In this document: positions 9,418 to 17,752 of the stretch, in pieces
How the letters are laid out: the number at the start of each line of letters is the position of its first letter
How positions within the stretch are numbered: the stretch's first letter is position 1
Made by a program: the position numbers and the translations under genes
Assembly (NCBI RefSeq): GCF_027912495.1
Contig: NZ_CP115463.1
Span: 4,104,501 to 4,168,500, forward strand
DNA length: 64,000 bases
From: Caulobacter sp. NIBR1757
GTDB lineage: Bacteria > Pseudomonadota > Alphaproteobacteria > Caulobacterales > Caulobacteraceae
Direction of reading: 5' to 3'
Notes under the pieces: generated by a model
Told to the model about the DNA's origin: nothing
What the model saw: the letters and a program-made list of their open reading frames with translations, nothing else
The model's database searches: none

Positions 9418-11184
9418 ATGTGGAAGGCCCTTACCGCCGCCCTGTTGCTGACCCTGGCGCCGCTGGCGGCCTCGGCCCAGGCGCCGGATGCGAAAGCAAA
9501 ACTCGACGCCATCGTCGCCGACTACCAGGCCTGGTCGGACCGGGAGAACCCGATCGGGGCCGGGTTCAACGGCGACCGCGAGGCGCTGGGCAAGCTGCCG
9601 GACGTGACCCTGGCGGCCGACCAGCGACGGGCGAAGGAACTGGCCGGGTTCGAGGCGCGGCTGAAGGCCATTCCGGAGACCGGGCTGTCGGAGAACGACG
9701 GGCTGAACCGGGCCATCCTGATCCGGGTGGTCGACGACGAGATCGCCTCCATCAAGTACGACCAGAGCCGCTTCGCCTTCTCCAGCGACGACAGCTGGGA
9801 CGGCAACCTGACCTATCTGGCCGACAGCGCCCCGATGGCCAGCAAGGCCGACGCCGAGGCCTGGCTGACTCGCCTGGCCGCCGTGCCGAAACTGTGGGCC
9901 GACAGCACCGACAACGCCCGCCGGGGCATCAAGACCGGCTGGACCCAGCCGCGCTACATCGCCGAGCGGGTGCTGACCGAAGCCAAGGCCAATGTCGCCA
10001 AGCCGGTGACCGAGGCCGACCCGCTGATCCGGGTGTTCGACAAGCTGCCGGCCAGCGTGACGCCGGCCGAGAAAGCCGCGTTCAAGGCGCGTGGCGTGGC
10101 GCTGATGACCGGGAAGATCGTGCCGGCCCGGCAGGCCTTCGTGACCTTCCTGGAGAAGGAGTACATCCCGGCCACCAAACCCGAGATCGGCGTCGGGCGG
10201 CTCAAGGGGGGCAAGGACTATTACGCCTGGCTGGCCCGCCGCTACACGACGACCAACATGACGCCCGAGGAGATCCATGCGCTGGGCGTCTCGGAAGTGG
10301 CGCGGATCCGGGCCGAGATGGACACGGTGATGGCCCAGACGGGGTTCAAGGGGACCTTTCCTGAATTCCTGGCCTTCCTGCGGTCCGACAAGCGGTTCGT
10401 CGCCGAGAGCCGGCAGGACCTGATGGAGAAGGCGAGCGAGATCGCCAAGCGGATCGACGATCGGCTGCCGGCCTTCTTCGCCACCCTGCCCCGCCTGCCC
10501 TACGGGGTGCGCGAGGTGCCGCGCGAGATCGAGGACAACTACACGACCGGCCGCTATTTCCCGGGCAGCCCGCAGCTGGGCGTGGCCGGCGGCTACATGG
10601 TCAACACCGGCAAGCTGGACCAGCGGGGGCTGTACGAACTGCCGGCCCTGACCCTGCACGAGGCGGTGCCGGGGCACCATCTGCAGATCGCCCTGGCCCA
10701 GGAACTGCCCGAGGTTCCGGCTTTCCGGCGGGATGCGGACATGACGGCCTTCGTCGAGGGCTGGGGGCTGTATTCCGAGCGGCTGGGCATCGAGATGGGC
10801 ATCTATCGCGACCCCTATGAGCAGTTCGGGCGGCTGTCCTACGAGATGTGGCGGGCCTGCCGGCTGGTGGCCGATACGGGCATGCACTACCTGGGCTGGG
10901 ACCTCGAGAAGGCCCGCGCCTGCTTCACCGACAACAGCGCCCTGTCGGCCCACAACATCGACGCCGAACTGGCCCGCTATGTCAGCTGGCCCGGGCAGGC
11001 GCTGGCCTACAAGATCGGCGAGCGGACGCTGGTAAAGGTGCGGACGAAAGCCGAGACGGAACTGGGCGACAGGTTCGACGTGCGCCGGTTCCATGACGCC
11101 GTGCTGCTGGCCGGGCCGTTGCCGATGGACCTGCTGGAGGCGCGGATCGACCGGTGGGTCGCGAGCGAGAAGGCGCGGAAATAG
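9418..11184 (+). CDS. Secreted DUF885-family metallohydrolase
   Basis: The product is 588 residues from the ATG at 9418, which follows GGAGAGA and begins a classical signal peptide (MWKALTAALLLTLAPLAASA). The body is DUF885, whose likely zinc site HEAVPGHH lies near residue 415 with a downstream glutamate in EGWGLYSE. Family members are thought to be periplasmic peptidases or hydrolases, but the substrate is unknown. Earlier in-frame starts from 9358 would add a non-hydrophobic extension and are less likely. A large inverted repeat follows the stop. Confidence 0.88.
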   Translation: MWKALTAALLLTLAPLAASAQAPDAKAKLDAIVADYQAWSDRENPIGAGFNGDREALGKLPDVTLAADQRRAKELAGFEARLKAIPETGLSENDGLNRAILIRVVDDEIASIKYDQSRFAFSSDDSWDGNLTYLADSAPMASKADAEAWLTRLAAVPKLWADSTDNARRGIKTGWTQPRYIAERVLTEAKANVAKPVTEADPLIRVFDKLPASVTPAEKAAFKARGVALMTGKIVPARQAFVTFLEKEYIPATKPEIGVGRLKGGKDYYAWLARRYTTTNMTPEEIHALGVSEVARIRAEMDTVMAQTGFKGTFPEFLAFLRSDKRFVAESRQDLMEKASEIAKRIDDRLPAFFATLPRLPYGVREVPREIEDNYTTGRYFPGSPQLGVAGGYMVNTGKLDQRGLYELPALTLHEAVPGHHLQIALAQELPEVPAFRRDADMTAFVEGWGLYSERLGIEMGIYRDPYEQFGRLSYEMWRACRLVADTGMHYLGWDLEKARACFTDNSALSAHNIDAELARYVSWPGQALAYKIGERTLVKVRTKAETELGDRFDVRRFHDAVLLAGPLPMDLLEARIDRWVASEKARK

Positions 11185-11189
11185 CTTCC

Positions 11190-11391
11190 ATCCTCCCACG
11201 TAGGCCGAAGGCCGTACGGGGGAGGGGGACCGCGCGCGTAGCGCGTGGTGGAGGGGGCGAGTGACGGAGCGCGGTCTTCAAGGTCAGGATCGGAGAATGG
11301 GCGGAAGGGCCGGCGCACGGCCCTCGCCCCCTCCACCACCGCCTTCGGCGGCGGTCCCCCTCCCCCGTACGCTTCGCTACGGGTGAGGATG
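11190..11391. repeat. Large intergenic inverted repeat downstream of the DUF885 gene
   Basis: The left arm (11190-11255) and right arm (11323-11391) are imperfect reverse complements sharing CCTCC/CACC and GTACGGGGGAGGGGGACCGC-like blocks. Each contains an inner hairpin (GGCCGAAGGCC, CGCCTTCGGCG). Several reading frames cross it, but only as repeat translation. It fills the gap between two convergent genes and probably ends both transcripts. Confidence 0.8.
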
Positions 11392-11398
11392 AAGGACC

Positions 11399-11641
11399 CT
11401 AAACCCCCGCCCCGGTCCAGTCGCCATAGCCCGCGCCGTCCGGTTTGCGGCCGGTGAGTTTGGCGTTGAGGGCGTGGACGGTGCGGCTGCCGGTGGTCTT
11501 GAACAGGGCCGGGCAGAGGCCGTGCATCAGGCAGGCGAGGCCGGCGCCGAGCAGGGTGAAGCCGAACTTCCAGGAGTGGCCCAGGTGTTCGGTGTAGCTC
11601 TCGCCCACCGAGCGGGGGTGAGCGGTAAAGGGGTTGTCCAT
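11399..11641 (-). CDS. Small DUF6356-like protein
   Basis: An 80-residue protein starting at the ATG at 11641, with GAGG about 7 bases upstream on the minus strand. It opens with an HP..VGESYTEH motif, has one hydrophobic segment (GFTLLGAGLACLMHGLCPAL, about 30-50) and ends in a short basic tail. It resembles the DUF6356 family of small alphaproteobacterial membrane-associated proteins of unknown role. The frame is open to 11770, but the added part has no Shine-Dalgarno support. The gene is monocistronic. Confidence 0.7.
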   Translation of the reverse strand: MDNPFTAHPRSVGESYTEHLGHSWKFGFTLLGAGLACLMHGLCPALFKTTGSRTVHALNAKLTGRKPDGAGYGDWTGAGV

Positions 11642-11943
11642 CGTCGGCCCTCGATGTGAGCCTCCTGCTTGGCAGGGGGCGGCGGCGGGATCAAGGCCTG
11701 GAGAGATCGAAGCGGGGGCATTATACCACGCCGACCGGCTGGCGACAGCAAGCATGCCTCGAAAGGTCAATAATTTCCGTGGCTTGGACGTGGCGCCGGG
11801 GCGGTGAATGTAGGCGCCGACGTTGGCGCCGCGTAGGCGCCGACGCGGGGAAAGTAGGCAGGTTCGTGCGGCCTCATACCTACAGACCGGTGACCGGACC
11901 GGACGCGGCCCGTCGGGGTCCTGGAATTTTTACCGGGTAAAAT
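11642..11943. other. Intergenic region with short GTAGGC repeats
   Basis: No gene is supported here. The stretch holds two 13-bp direct repeats GTAGGCGCCGACG (11810-11822 and 11833-11845) and a 15-bp palindrome TTTTACC-G-GGTAAAA (11928-11942) just before the proC stop. The layout resembles the region after purH (about 38910-39065), suggesting a dispersed repeat. Confidence 0.5.
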
Positions 11944-12723
11944 TCAGCCCAGTTCGCGAGAGCGCGACACGGCGGCGGCGACGGCGGATTTCAGCAGAGG
12001 CTCCAGGCCGGCCGGGCCCATCAGCACCTCGAGCGCCGCCTGGGTGGTGCCGCCGGGCGAGGTGACCTGGCGGCGCAGCTCGGCCGGCGGGGTGTCGGCC
12101 GACGCCATCAGGGCGGCGGCGCCGGTCAGGGTGGAGCGGGCCAGCGTGGCGGCCGCGTCGGGTGTCAGTCCGGCGGCGATGGCGGCCGATTCGAGGGCCT
12201 CGGTGAAGGCGTAGAGGTAGGCGGGGCCGGAACCGCTGACGGCAGTGGCGGCGTGCATCAGGCCTTCGTCGGCGATCTCGACGACGCGGCCGAGGGGGTC
12301 GAACAGGGCGTGGGCGCGGGCCCGGGCCTGGGGGTCGCTGGCGCAGACGGAGGCCGTGCCCTGGTTGATGGCGACCGCGGTGGTCGGCATGACGCGGGCG
12401 ACGCGCAGGCCCCCGAAGGCCTCGGCGATATCGGCGGCGCGCACCCCGGCGGCGATGGAGACGACGACGGCGTCGGGATGGAGATGCGGCGCAACCTGGG
12501 CGGCGGCCTCGCGCCAGACCTGGGGTTTGACGGCGAGGATCACCGTGCGGCAGGCGGCGAGGTCGGAATCCGGCGGGTTGAGGCGCATGCCGTGGATGTC
12601 GGCGGCGCCGGGGTTGGGGTCGCGGATGTAGAGGTCGGAGGGGACGAAGGTTCCGGCTCGCCGCCAGCCCTCGATCATGGCGCCGCCCATGCGTCCGACG
12701 CCGAGGATGAGGATGGGGGTCAT
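11944..12723 (-). CDS. proC: Pyrroline-5-carboxylate reductase
   Basis: This 259-residue enzyme performs the last step of proline synthesis, the NAD(P)H-dependent reduction of 1-pyrroline-5-carboxylate to proline in the cytoplasm. The N-terminal Rossmann fold begins ILILGVGRMGGAM and the family block GSGPAYLYAFTEAL is present near residue 165. The C-terminal dimerisation helices include TSPGGTTQAALEVL. Length is normal. It lies downstream of the YbjN-domain gene on the same strand, with a large inverted repeat between them. Confidence 0.95.
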   Translation of the reverse strand: MTPILILGVGRMGGAMIEGWRRAGTFVPSDLYIRDPNPGAADIHGMRLNPPDSDLAACRTVILAVKPQVWREAAAQVAPHLHPDAVVVSIAAGVRAADIAEAFGGLRVARVMPTTAVAINQGTASVCASDPQARARAHALFDPLGRVVEIADEGLMHAATAVSGSGPAYLYAFTEALESAAIAAGLTPDAAATLARSTLTGAAALMASADTPPAELRRQVTSPGGTTQAALEVLMGPAGLEPLLKSAVAAAVSRSRELG

Positions 12724-12759
12724 GGGGCGGTCCTGAATCGTGAAGCGGACACCCTAAGA

Positions 12760-12930
12760 CCTCCCTCCCCGAATGGGGAGGGCAGGCGCGCGTTGCGCGC
12801 CGGGTGGGGCAGTGGGTCACCAGCGCCGACCGGCTCGTCTTCTCGGTGGACAATCGCGAAAGTCTCGGACCGACTTCCCCACCCGACGCGCGTAACCGCG
12901 CGTCTGCCCTCCCCACTCGGGGAGGGAGGT
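12760..12930. repeat. Large inverted repeat, family A (copy 1)
   Basis: The arms open with ACCTCCCTCCCCGAATGGGG and close with its near reverse complement. Within the arms lie GCGCG-type inner hairpins and the pair GGGTGGGG / CCCCACCC. The loop is about 60 bases. Two more copies lie at 15841-16008 and 29529-29701, with conserved arms and variable loops. Confidence 0.9.
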
Positions 12931-13439
12931 TAAGCCCGGCCCACTGTCTCGAACATGCAGGCGGCCATGGCTTCTTCCGGGGTCTTGGCGCCGGCCAGCA
13001 GGAAGTCGAAGGCGGGGTAGAAGCGGTCGGCGGCTTCCATGGCGACGTCGATCATCGCCGCCGTCTGGGACGGGGTCGGGCGTTCGGCGCCGAACAGGCC
13101 CATGGCGTGGCGGAAGACCACCTCGCCATCGTCGGCCCAGATCTCGAAATGGCCCTGCCAGAGGCGCTGGTTGACCAGGTTGGCGAGGTCGCAGGCCTTG
13201 CCGCGGGTAACCTTGCCGGCCTTGAGGTCGATGGAGAGGCAGAGCTGCAGGCATTCGGCCTCGGGCCGCCAGGCGAACCACAGCTCGTAGTCCTTCCAGT
13301 CGCCGGCCAGGGAGAAGGCGAGATCGCCGTCCTCGGTGCGGTCGAAAGCCAGGTTCTCGGCCGAGAGGACGTGTTCGACCACCTCGAGCGGGTCGAGCGC
13401 CAGGAAGGCTTCGTCGTCTTCGGGAGGTGAAATGTCCAT
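12930..13439 (-). CDS. YbjN-domain protein
   Basis: This 169-residue acidic cytoplasmic protein belongs to the YbjN family, which shares a fold with type III secretion chaperones. It shows the typical run of alternating strands and the block EIWADDGEVVFRHAMGL. In alphaproteobacteria such a gene is often next to proC, as here. The molecular role is not known; chaperone-like or stress functions have been suggested for relatives. The start codon is the ATG at 13437-13439, with GGACGGTAAGACCG upstream. Confidence 0.85.
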   Translation of the reverse strand: MDISPPEDDEAFLALDPLEVVEHVLSAENLAFDRTEDGDLAFSLAGDWKDYELWFAWRPEAECLQLCLSIDLKAGKVTRGKACDLANLVNQRLWQGHFEIWADDGEVVFRHAMGLFGAERPTPSQTAAMIDVAMEAADRFYPAFDFLLAGAKTPEEAMAACMFETVGRA

Positions 13440-13561
13440 CGGTCTTACCGTCCTTTGGAGGTGCGGCGGCGACGGCGGAACTTCCCCCGAATCACCTGCA
13501 CGACCTGACCCTAATCCTGTTCGTTTACGAGGTCACAACCGCTTCTTTCGGAGCGGGAGCG

Positions 13562-13804
13562 CTACTCGCCTTTGGGCGTGTCGGACGCCGCACCCTTGAG
13601 GGCGGCGATCTCGGCGCGCAGGGCGGCGATCTCGGCCTTGAGGGCCTCGAATTCGTCGCGGCGGATCAGATCCAGCTCGGCGGCGAAGCGATCGCCCTGG
13701 GCGCGGAAGGCGGCCTTGGCTTCCTCGCCGGCGGCCTGGGCGAGGCCGGCCGCCGCGGTGGTCAGCTTGGCGATCTCGTCGAGGAAGGGGTTCTGGGTAT
13801 GCAT
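13562..13804 (-). CDS. ubiK: UbiK/BMFP-type accessory factor for ubiquinone synthesis
   Basis: An 80-residue protein made mostly of one long coiled coil, including RRDEFEALKAEIAALRAEIAAL as in the YqiC/UbiK family. Relatives assist the aerobic ubiquinone-synthesis complex and associate with membranes. GAGG lies about 5 bases before the second in-frame ATG (13804), which I prefer to the ATG at 13816. It is divergent from lgt across about 85 bases. Confidence 0.85.
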   Translation of the reverse strand: MHTQNPFLDEIAKLTTAAAGLAQAAGEEAKAAFRAQGDRFAAELDLIRRDEFEALKAEIAALRAEIAALKGAASDTPKGE

Positions 13805-13891
13805 GGCCTCATTCATATGGGAAACGATTCATGAATGCGAAGGGGATTAGACGACTGATCCCCAGTTTCGTGGCGAACGAGGTTAACTGTC

Positions 13892-14785
13892 GTGCCCTTT
13901 CCAGACATCAGCCCTTACGTCGGCGGCGACGGGGCGACCTTCCAGTTGTTCGGCGGCACCTTCGGGATCCGCTGGTACGCCCTGGCCTATGTGGCCGGCA
14001 TCCTGCTGGGCTGGCGCTATGCCGTGCGGCTGGTCAGGACTCCGAAGCTGTGGGGCGGCCAGGCGCCGACCGCGACCCCGGTGCAGATCGACGACCTGAT
14101 CCTGTGGGTGACGCTGGGCATCATCCTCGGCGGGCGGCTGGGCTATGTGCTGTTCTATAAGCCGGCGCTGATCTGGAAGGACCCGATCGAGATCATCAAG
14201 ATCTGGGAAGGCGGCATGAGTTTCCATGGCGGCCTGCTTGGGGTCATCGCGGCGATCTTCTTCTTCGCGCGGAGCCAGAAGATCGACCTGCTCAAGCTGG
14301 GCGACCTGGTGGCGCCGGCCGTGCCGATCGGCCTGTTCTTCGGGCGGATCGCCAACTTCATCAACGGCGAGCTGTGGGGCCGGCCGACGATGATGCCCTG
14401 GGGGATCATCTTCCCGGGGGCCGACGGTTTCCCGCGCCATCCGAGCCAGCTCTATGAGGCGGCGCTGGAGGGCATCGTGCTGTTCCTGGTGCTGCGCTGG
14501 GCGACGCACAGCAAGCTCTGGCTGCAGCGGCGCGGCGTGATCGCCGGGCTGTTCCTGGCCGGCTATGGCCTGGCGCGGGTGGCGCTGGAGAATGTGCGCC
14601 AGCCGGACGATTTCCTGGACAACCTGTTCGGGATGGGCGGCTCGATCACCATGGGCATGCTGCTGTCGCTGCCAATGCTGATCGGCGGGGCCTGGCTGGT
14701 CTGGCGCGGGCTGAAGGAGCCGGTGGTGATCGTGAAGACCGACGCCGCCCCGGCCTCCGACAAGGACGCCGCGTCCGCGCCATGA
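13892..14785 (+). CDS. lgt: Prolipoprotein diacylglyceryl transferase
   Basis: The 297-residue membrane enzyme transfers diacylglycerol from phosphatidylglycerol to the lipobox cysteine of prolipoproteins, the first step of lipoprotein maturation. It has about seven membrane segments, the Lgt signature FGRIANFINGELWG and the conserved HPSQLYEA motif. Translation starts at GTG 13892, with GAGG about 10 bases upstream. Its stop overlaps the midA start (ATGA), so the two genes are translationally coupled. Confidence 0.96.
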   Translation: MPFPDISPYVGGDGATFQLFGGTFGIRWYALAYVAGILLGWRYAVRLVRTPKLWGGQAPTATPVQIDDLILWVTLGIILGGRLGYVLFYKPALIWKDPIEIIKIWEGGMSFHGGLLGVIAAIFFFARSQKIDLLKLGDLVAPAVPIGLFFGRIANFINGELWGRPTMMPWGIIFPGADGFPRHPSQLYEAALEGIVLFLVLRWATHSKLWLQRRGVIAGLFLAGYGLARVALENVRQPDDFLDNLFGMGGSITMGMLLSLPMLIGGAWLVWRGLKEPVVIVKTDAAPASDKDAASAP

Positions 14786-15834
14786 GCCTGAAGGAACGGC
14801 TGGAAGCCGAGATCGCGGCCGGCGGGCCCATCCCCGTCGCCGAATACATGGTGCGCTGCCTGCACGACGCGAAGGACGGCTATTACGCCACCCGGCCGGC
14901 GCTGGGCGGCGGCGGCGACTTCATCACCGCCCCGATGGTCAGCCAGATGTTCGGCGAACTGCTGGGCCTGTGGTGCGTCGAGAGCTGGACGCGGCTGGGC
15001 AGGCCCGAACGGTTCCGGCTGGTCGAGATGGGACCGGGCGACGGGACGCTGATGAGCGACCTGTTGCGGGCCGTGCGGCTGGCGCCGGACTTCGTGGCGG
15101 CGGCGGACCTGTGGCTGGTCGAGACCTCCGGGCCGTTGCGGACGGCGCAGCAAGAGAAGCTGGCCGGCTCGGGTGCGCAGTGGACGGCCAGCCTGGACGG
15201 CGTGCCGGAGGGGGCGCCGCTGGTGCTGATCGCCAACGAGTTGTTCGACTGCCTGCCGGCCCGGCAGTTCGTGCAGACGCCGGGCGGCTGGGTCGAGCGG
15301 CTGGTCGGGCTGACGCCGGACGGCGAGCTGACCTTCGGCCTGGCGCCGAGCGAGCATGGGGCGGTTCCGGACGAGGGGGCGATGATCCTCGAGGTGTCGC
15401 CGGCCCAGGACGCGCTGGCGGCGACGATCGCGGCGCGCGTTGTGAGCGACGGCGGGGCGGCGCTGGTCATCGACTATGGGCGCGACAAGCCGGAGTTCGG
15501 CGACACGCTGCAGGCGCTCAAGGGCCATGAGAAGGTCGGAGCGCTGGAGTTCCCGGGCGAGTCCGACCTGACGGTGCATGTGGATTTCCCCAGCCTGCTG
15601 ACCGCCGCCCGCGAGGCGGGGGCCGAGGCGGCCGATCCCGTGCCGCAGGGGCTGTTCCTCGGACGGCTGGGCATCCAGCCCCGGGCCGAGGCGCTGATCG
15701 CGGCGCGGCCGGACCGGTCGATGGTGATCGGGCGGCAGCTGGCGCGGCTGGTGGCCCCGGACCAGATGGGCGAGCTGTTCAAGGCGGTGTGCATTCACCA
15801 GCCGGGGTTCGTGCCGCCGGGGTTTGAAGCTTAG
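14782..15834 (+). CDS. MidA/NDUFAF7-like SAM-dependent methyltransferase
   Basis: A 350-residue protein of the COG1565 (DUF185) family. The glycine-rich SAM motif reads EMGPGDGTLMSD near residue 75 and the acidic block VLIANELFDCLPARQF follows near 150. The mitochondrial homologue NDUFAF7 (MidA) methylates an arginine of a complex I subunit, so a role in NADH dehydrogenase assembly is plausible. It is coupled to lgt by ATGA. In relatives a pgeF gene often follows, but here pgeF sits beside ispH. Confidence 0.88.
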   Translation: MSLKERLEAEIAAGGPIPVAEYMVRCLHDAKDGYYATRPALGGGGDFITAPMVSQMFGELLGLWCVESWTRLGRPERFRLVEMGPGDGTLMSDLLRAVRLAPDFVAAADLWLVETSGPLRTAQQEKLAGSGAQWTASLDGVPEGAPLVLIANELFDCLPARQFVQTPGGWVERLVGLTPDGELTFGLAPSEHGAVPDEGAMILEVSPAQDALAATIAARVVSDGGAALVIDYGRDKPEFGDTLQALKGHEKVGALEFPGESDLTVHVDFPSLLTAAREAGAEAADPVPQGLFLGRLGIQPRAEALIAARPDRSMVIGRQLARLVAPDQMGELFKAVCIHQPGFVPPGFEA

Positions 15835-15840
15835 GCGGCG

Positions 15841-16008
15841 ACCTCCCTCCCCGAATTGGGGAGGGCAGGCCGAAGGCCGGGTGGGGAAGTGGATCACCAC
15901 AGCCGGCCGGTCAGCCTTCTCAGCGCTTGGTCTTCAAGGTCAGTGACCGACTTCCCCACCCGACGCGCGTAACCGCGCGTCTACCCTCCCCAATTCGGGG
16001 AGGGAGGT
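15841..16008. repeat. Large inverted repeat, family A (copy 2)
   Basis: Same arms as the copy at 12760, opening ACCTCCCTCCCCGAATTGGG and ending with its reverse complement. The loop again contains a CACC...CGGT/CAGTGACCGACTTCCC arrangement. It separates midA from the TetR operon. Confidence 0.9.
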
Positions 16009-16030
16009 TGTGCAGTCGGCCAGGCTTGCT

Positions 16031-16052
16031 AATAACTGACCAGTCAGTTATT
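16031..16052. promoter_or_regulatory. Perfect 22-bp palindromic operator of the TetR operon
   Basis: The half-site AATAACTGAC (16031-16040) is followed by CA and its exact reverse complement (16043-16052). It ends 8 bases before the TetR start codon. The TGACnnGTCA core is the usual form of TetR/AcrR operators, so this is almost certainly the autoregulatory site of the operon that follows. Confidence 0.85.
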
Positions 16053-16060
16053 ACGGCCTC

Positions 16061-16699
16061 ATGCAACCCGGTCCCCCCAAGTTCCAGCGTCGCAAGGACG
16101 ACCGCCCCGGCGAGATCGTCGCCGCCGCGCTGGCGGTGTTTTCCGAGAAGGGCTTTGCGGCCGCCAGGCTGGACGAGATCGCCCGGCGGGCCGGGGTCTC
16201 CAAGGGGGCGCTCTATCTCTACTACGAGACCAAGGAAGACATCTTTCATGCGGTGGTGAAGACCGCCGTCGCCCCCGATGTGGAGATGGTCAAGGCGCGG
16301 CTGGAGGCGTTTCCAGGGCCGGCCGCGGGGCTGCTGGAGGTCTTCCTGCCGACCATCGCCTCCATCCTGTCGGTGTCGCCGGTGGCGAGCATCGGCAAGA
16401 TGGTGATCAGCGAAGGCCGCAATTTTCCGGAGCTGGCGCGCTACTGGCACGACGAGCTGGTGGCGCCGATGATCGGTATCGTCAGTGGAATGATCAAGCG
16501 GGCGCAGGAGCGCGGCGAGGTGCGGGCCGGCGATGCGAAACTGTTCGCGATCGAGATCGTCTCGCCCTTCCTGATGGCCCTGCTCTGGCGCGAGACCTTC
16601 GTGCCGATCGGGGCGCAGCCGTTCGACCTCAACGCCCTGGCCGCCCAGCATCTGTCGGTGCTGAAGGGCGGCATGCTGACCCCCGGAGGCGTCCCATGA
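16061..16699 (+). CDS. TetR-family transcriptional regulator
   Basis: This 212-residue repressor has the TetR helix-turn-helix at about residues 18-62 (ARLDEIARRAGVSKGALYLYY), followed by the ligand-binding C-terminal domain. It is the first gene of an operon with a membrane-fusion protein, an ABC ATPase and a permease. That arrangement recalls the CecR-YbhGFSR system of enterobacteria. The operator just upstream implies autorepression relieved by an exported compound. Its stop overlaps the next start (ATGA). Confidence 0.92.
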   Translation: MQPGPPKFQRRKDDRPGEIVAAALAVFSEKGFAAARLDEIARRAGVSKGALYLYYETKEDIFHAVVKTAVAPDVEMVKARLEAFPGPAAGLLEVFLPTIASILSVSPVASIGKMVISEGRNFPELARYWHDELVAPMIGIVSGMIKRAQERGEVRAGDAKLFAIEIVSPFLMALLWRETFVPIGAQPFDLNALAAQHLSVLKGGMLTPGGVP

Positions 16700-17661
16700 A
16701 GCGTCCGCCCAAAGCCGTTCTCATCGTCCTTGGCGTCACGGTCATTGCCGCCGGGGCGGCCTGGGCCTTCTGGCCCCGGGGCGGGCCCGCGCCGCTGACC
16801 GGCTATGTCGAGGGCGAGACCCTGTATTTCGCCGCCGCCCAGTCGGGGGCGCTGACCACCCTGAACGTCGAGCGCGGCCAGCGGGTCGAGGCCGGGGCGC
16901 CGCTGTTTCAGGTCGATCCGGGCACGGCGCAGGCACAGACGGAGCGGGCGGCGGCGCAGGCCGAGGCGGCGAAGGATCGGGCGGCGGACGCGCTGAAGGG
17001 CCAGCGGCCGCAGGAGCTGGCGGTGTATCAGGCCCAGCGGGCCAGCGCGAAGGCGCAGCTTGATCAGGCCGAGGCCGAGTTCCGCCGGGTGCGGACGCTG
17101 AGCGCCAAGGGCATCTATGCGCCGGCCAGGCTGGACCAGGCGCAGGCCGCCGTCGGGGTGGCGCGGGCGCAGTATCAGGAAACGATCAAACGGCTGGATG
17201 TCGCCGAGCTGGGGGCCCGCGAGGACCAGGCCCGGGCGGCGGCGGCCGAGGCGCAGGGCGCGCGGGCCGGTTTGAGCGAAGCGGCGATCCGCGCGCGGCA
17301 GCTGGCGCCCGTGGCCCCGACGGCGGGGCGGATCGAGGACGTCTTCTACAGGCCGGGCGAATGGGCGGTGGCCAATACGCCGGTGGTGGCCCTGCTGCCC
17401 GACGCGCGGGTCAAGCTGCGGTTCTATGTACCGGAGACGGAGGTGACGCGCTATCGGCCGGGCGGGTCGGTGCGGTTCAGCTGTGATGGCTGCAAGGAGG
17501 GCGAGGCGAGGATCGCCTATGTCAGCCCGCGGCCGGAGTTCACGCCGCCGGTGATCTACAGCCGCGGCAATCGCGAGCGGCTGGTGTTCCTGGTCGAGGC
17601 GACGCCGGAGGCGCCACGCGATCTGGCGCCGGGACAGCCGGTCGAGGTGGTGCGGAAGTGA
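16696..17661 (+). CDS. HlyD/YbhG-type membrane-fusion protein
   Basis: A 321-residue periplasmic adaptor anchored by an N-terminal segment (VLIVLGVTVIAAGAAWAF). It has a split lipoyl domain (LNVERGQRVEAGAPLFQVDPG and PTAGRIEDVFYRPGEWA) around an Ala-rich coiled coil at about 75-200. Such proteins bridge an inner-membrane ABC exporter to the outer membrane. Its ATGA overlap with the TetR gene and the ABC genes after it indicate one efflux system. CDGCKEG near residue 262 is an unusual Cys pair that could bind metal, though this is speculative. Confidence 0.9.
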   Translation: MKRPPKAVLIVLGVTVIAAGAAWAFWPRGGPAPLTGYVEGETLYFAAAQSGALTTLNVERGQRVEAGAPLFQVDPGTAQAQTERAAAQAEAAKDRAADALKGQRPQELAVYQAQRASAKAQLDQAEAEFRRVRTLSAKGIYAPARLDQAQAAVGVARAQYQETIKRLDVAELGAREDQARAAAAEAQGARAGLSEAAIRARQLAPVAPTAGRIEDVFYRPGEWAVANTPVVALLPDARVKLRFYVPETEVTRYRPGGSVRFSCDGCKEGEARIAYVSPRPEFTPPVIYSRGNRERLVFLVEATPEAPRDLAPGQPVEVVRK

Positions 17662-17687
17662 GAGGCGCCAATCTTCGCAAGCCGGCG

Positions 17688-17752
17688 CTGCCCTCATCCG
17701 ACCCCCTTTGGGGGGACTGGTCTTCTCCCGACAAGCGGGAGAAGGAACGGTG
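17688..17752. repeat. Solo right arm of inverted-repeat family B, carrying the RBS of the next gene
   Basis: The block GCTGCCCTCATCCGACCCCC followed by a CTTCTCCCGACAAGCGGGAG hairpin matches the right arm of the full repeat at 59600-59767. No left arm is present here. The hairpin ends in GAGAAGGAAC directly before the GTG of the ABC ATPase gene, so the repeat supplies its Shine-Dalgarno. Confidence 0.8.

Noticed and set aside
7245-9512. Minus-strand frame of 755 codons opposite the hybrid kinase
   Set aside because: Shadow of the PAS/HisKA/REC gene; composition is typical of a reversed high-G+C gene and no family motif is present.
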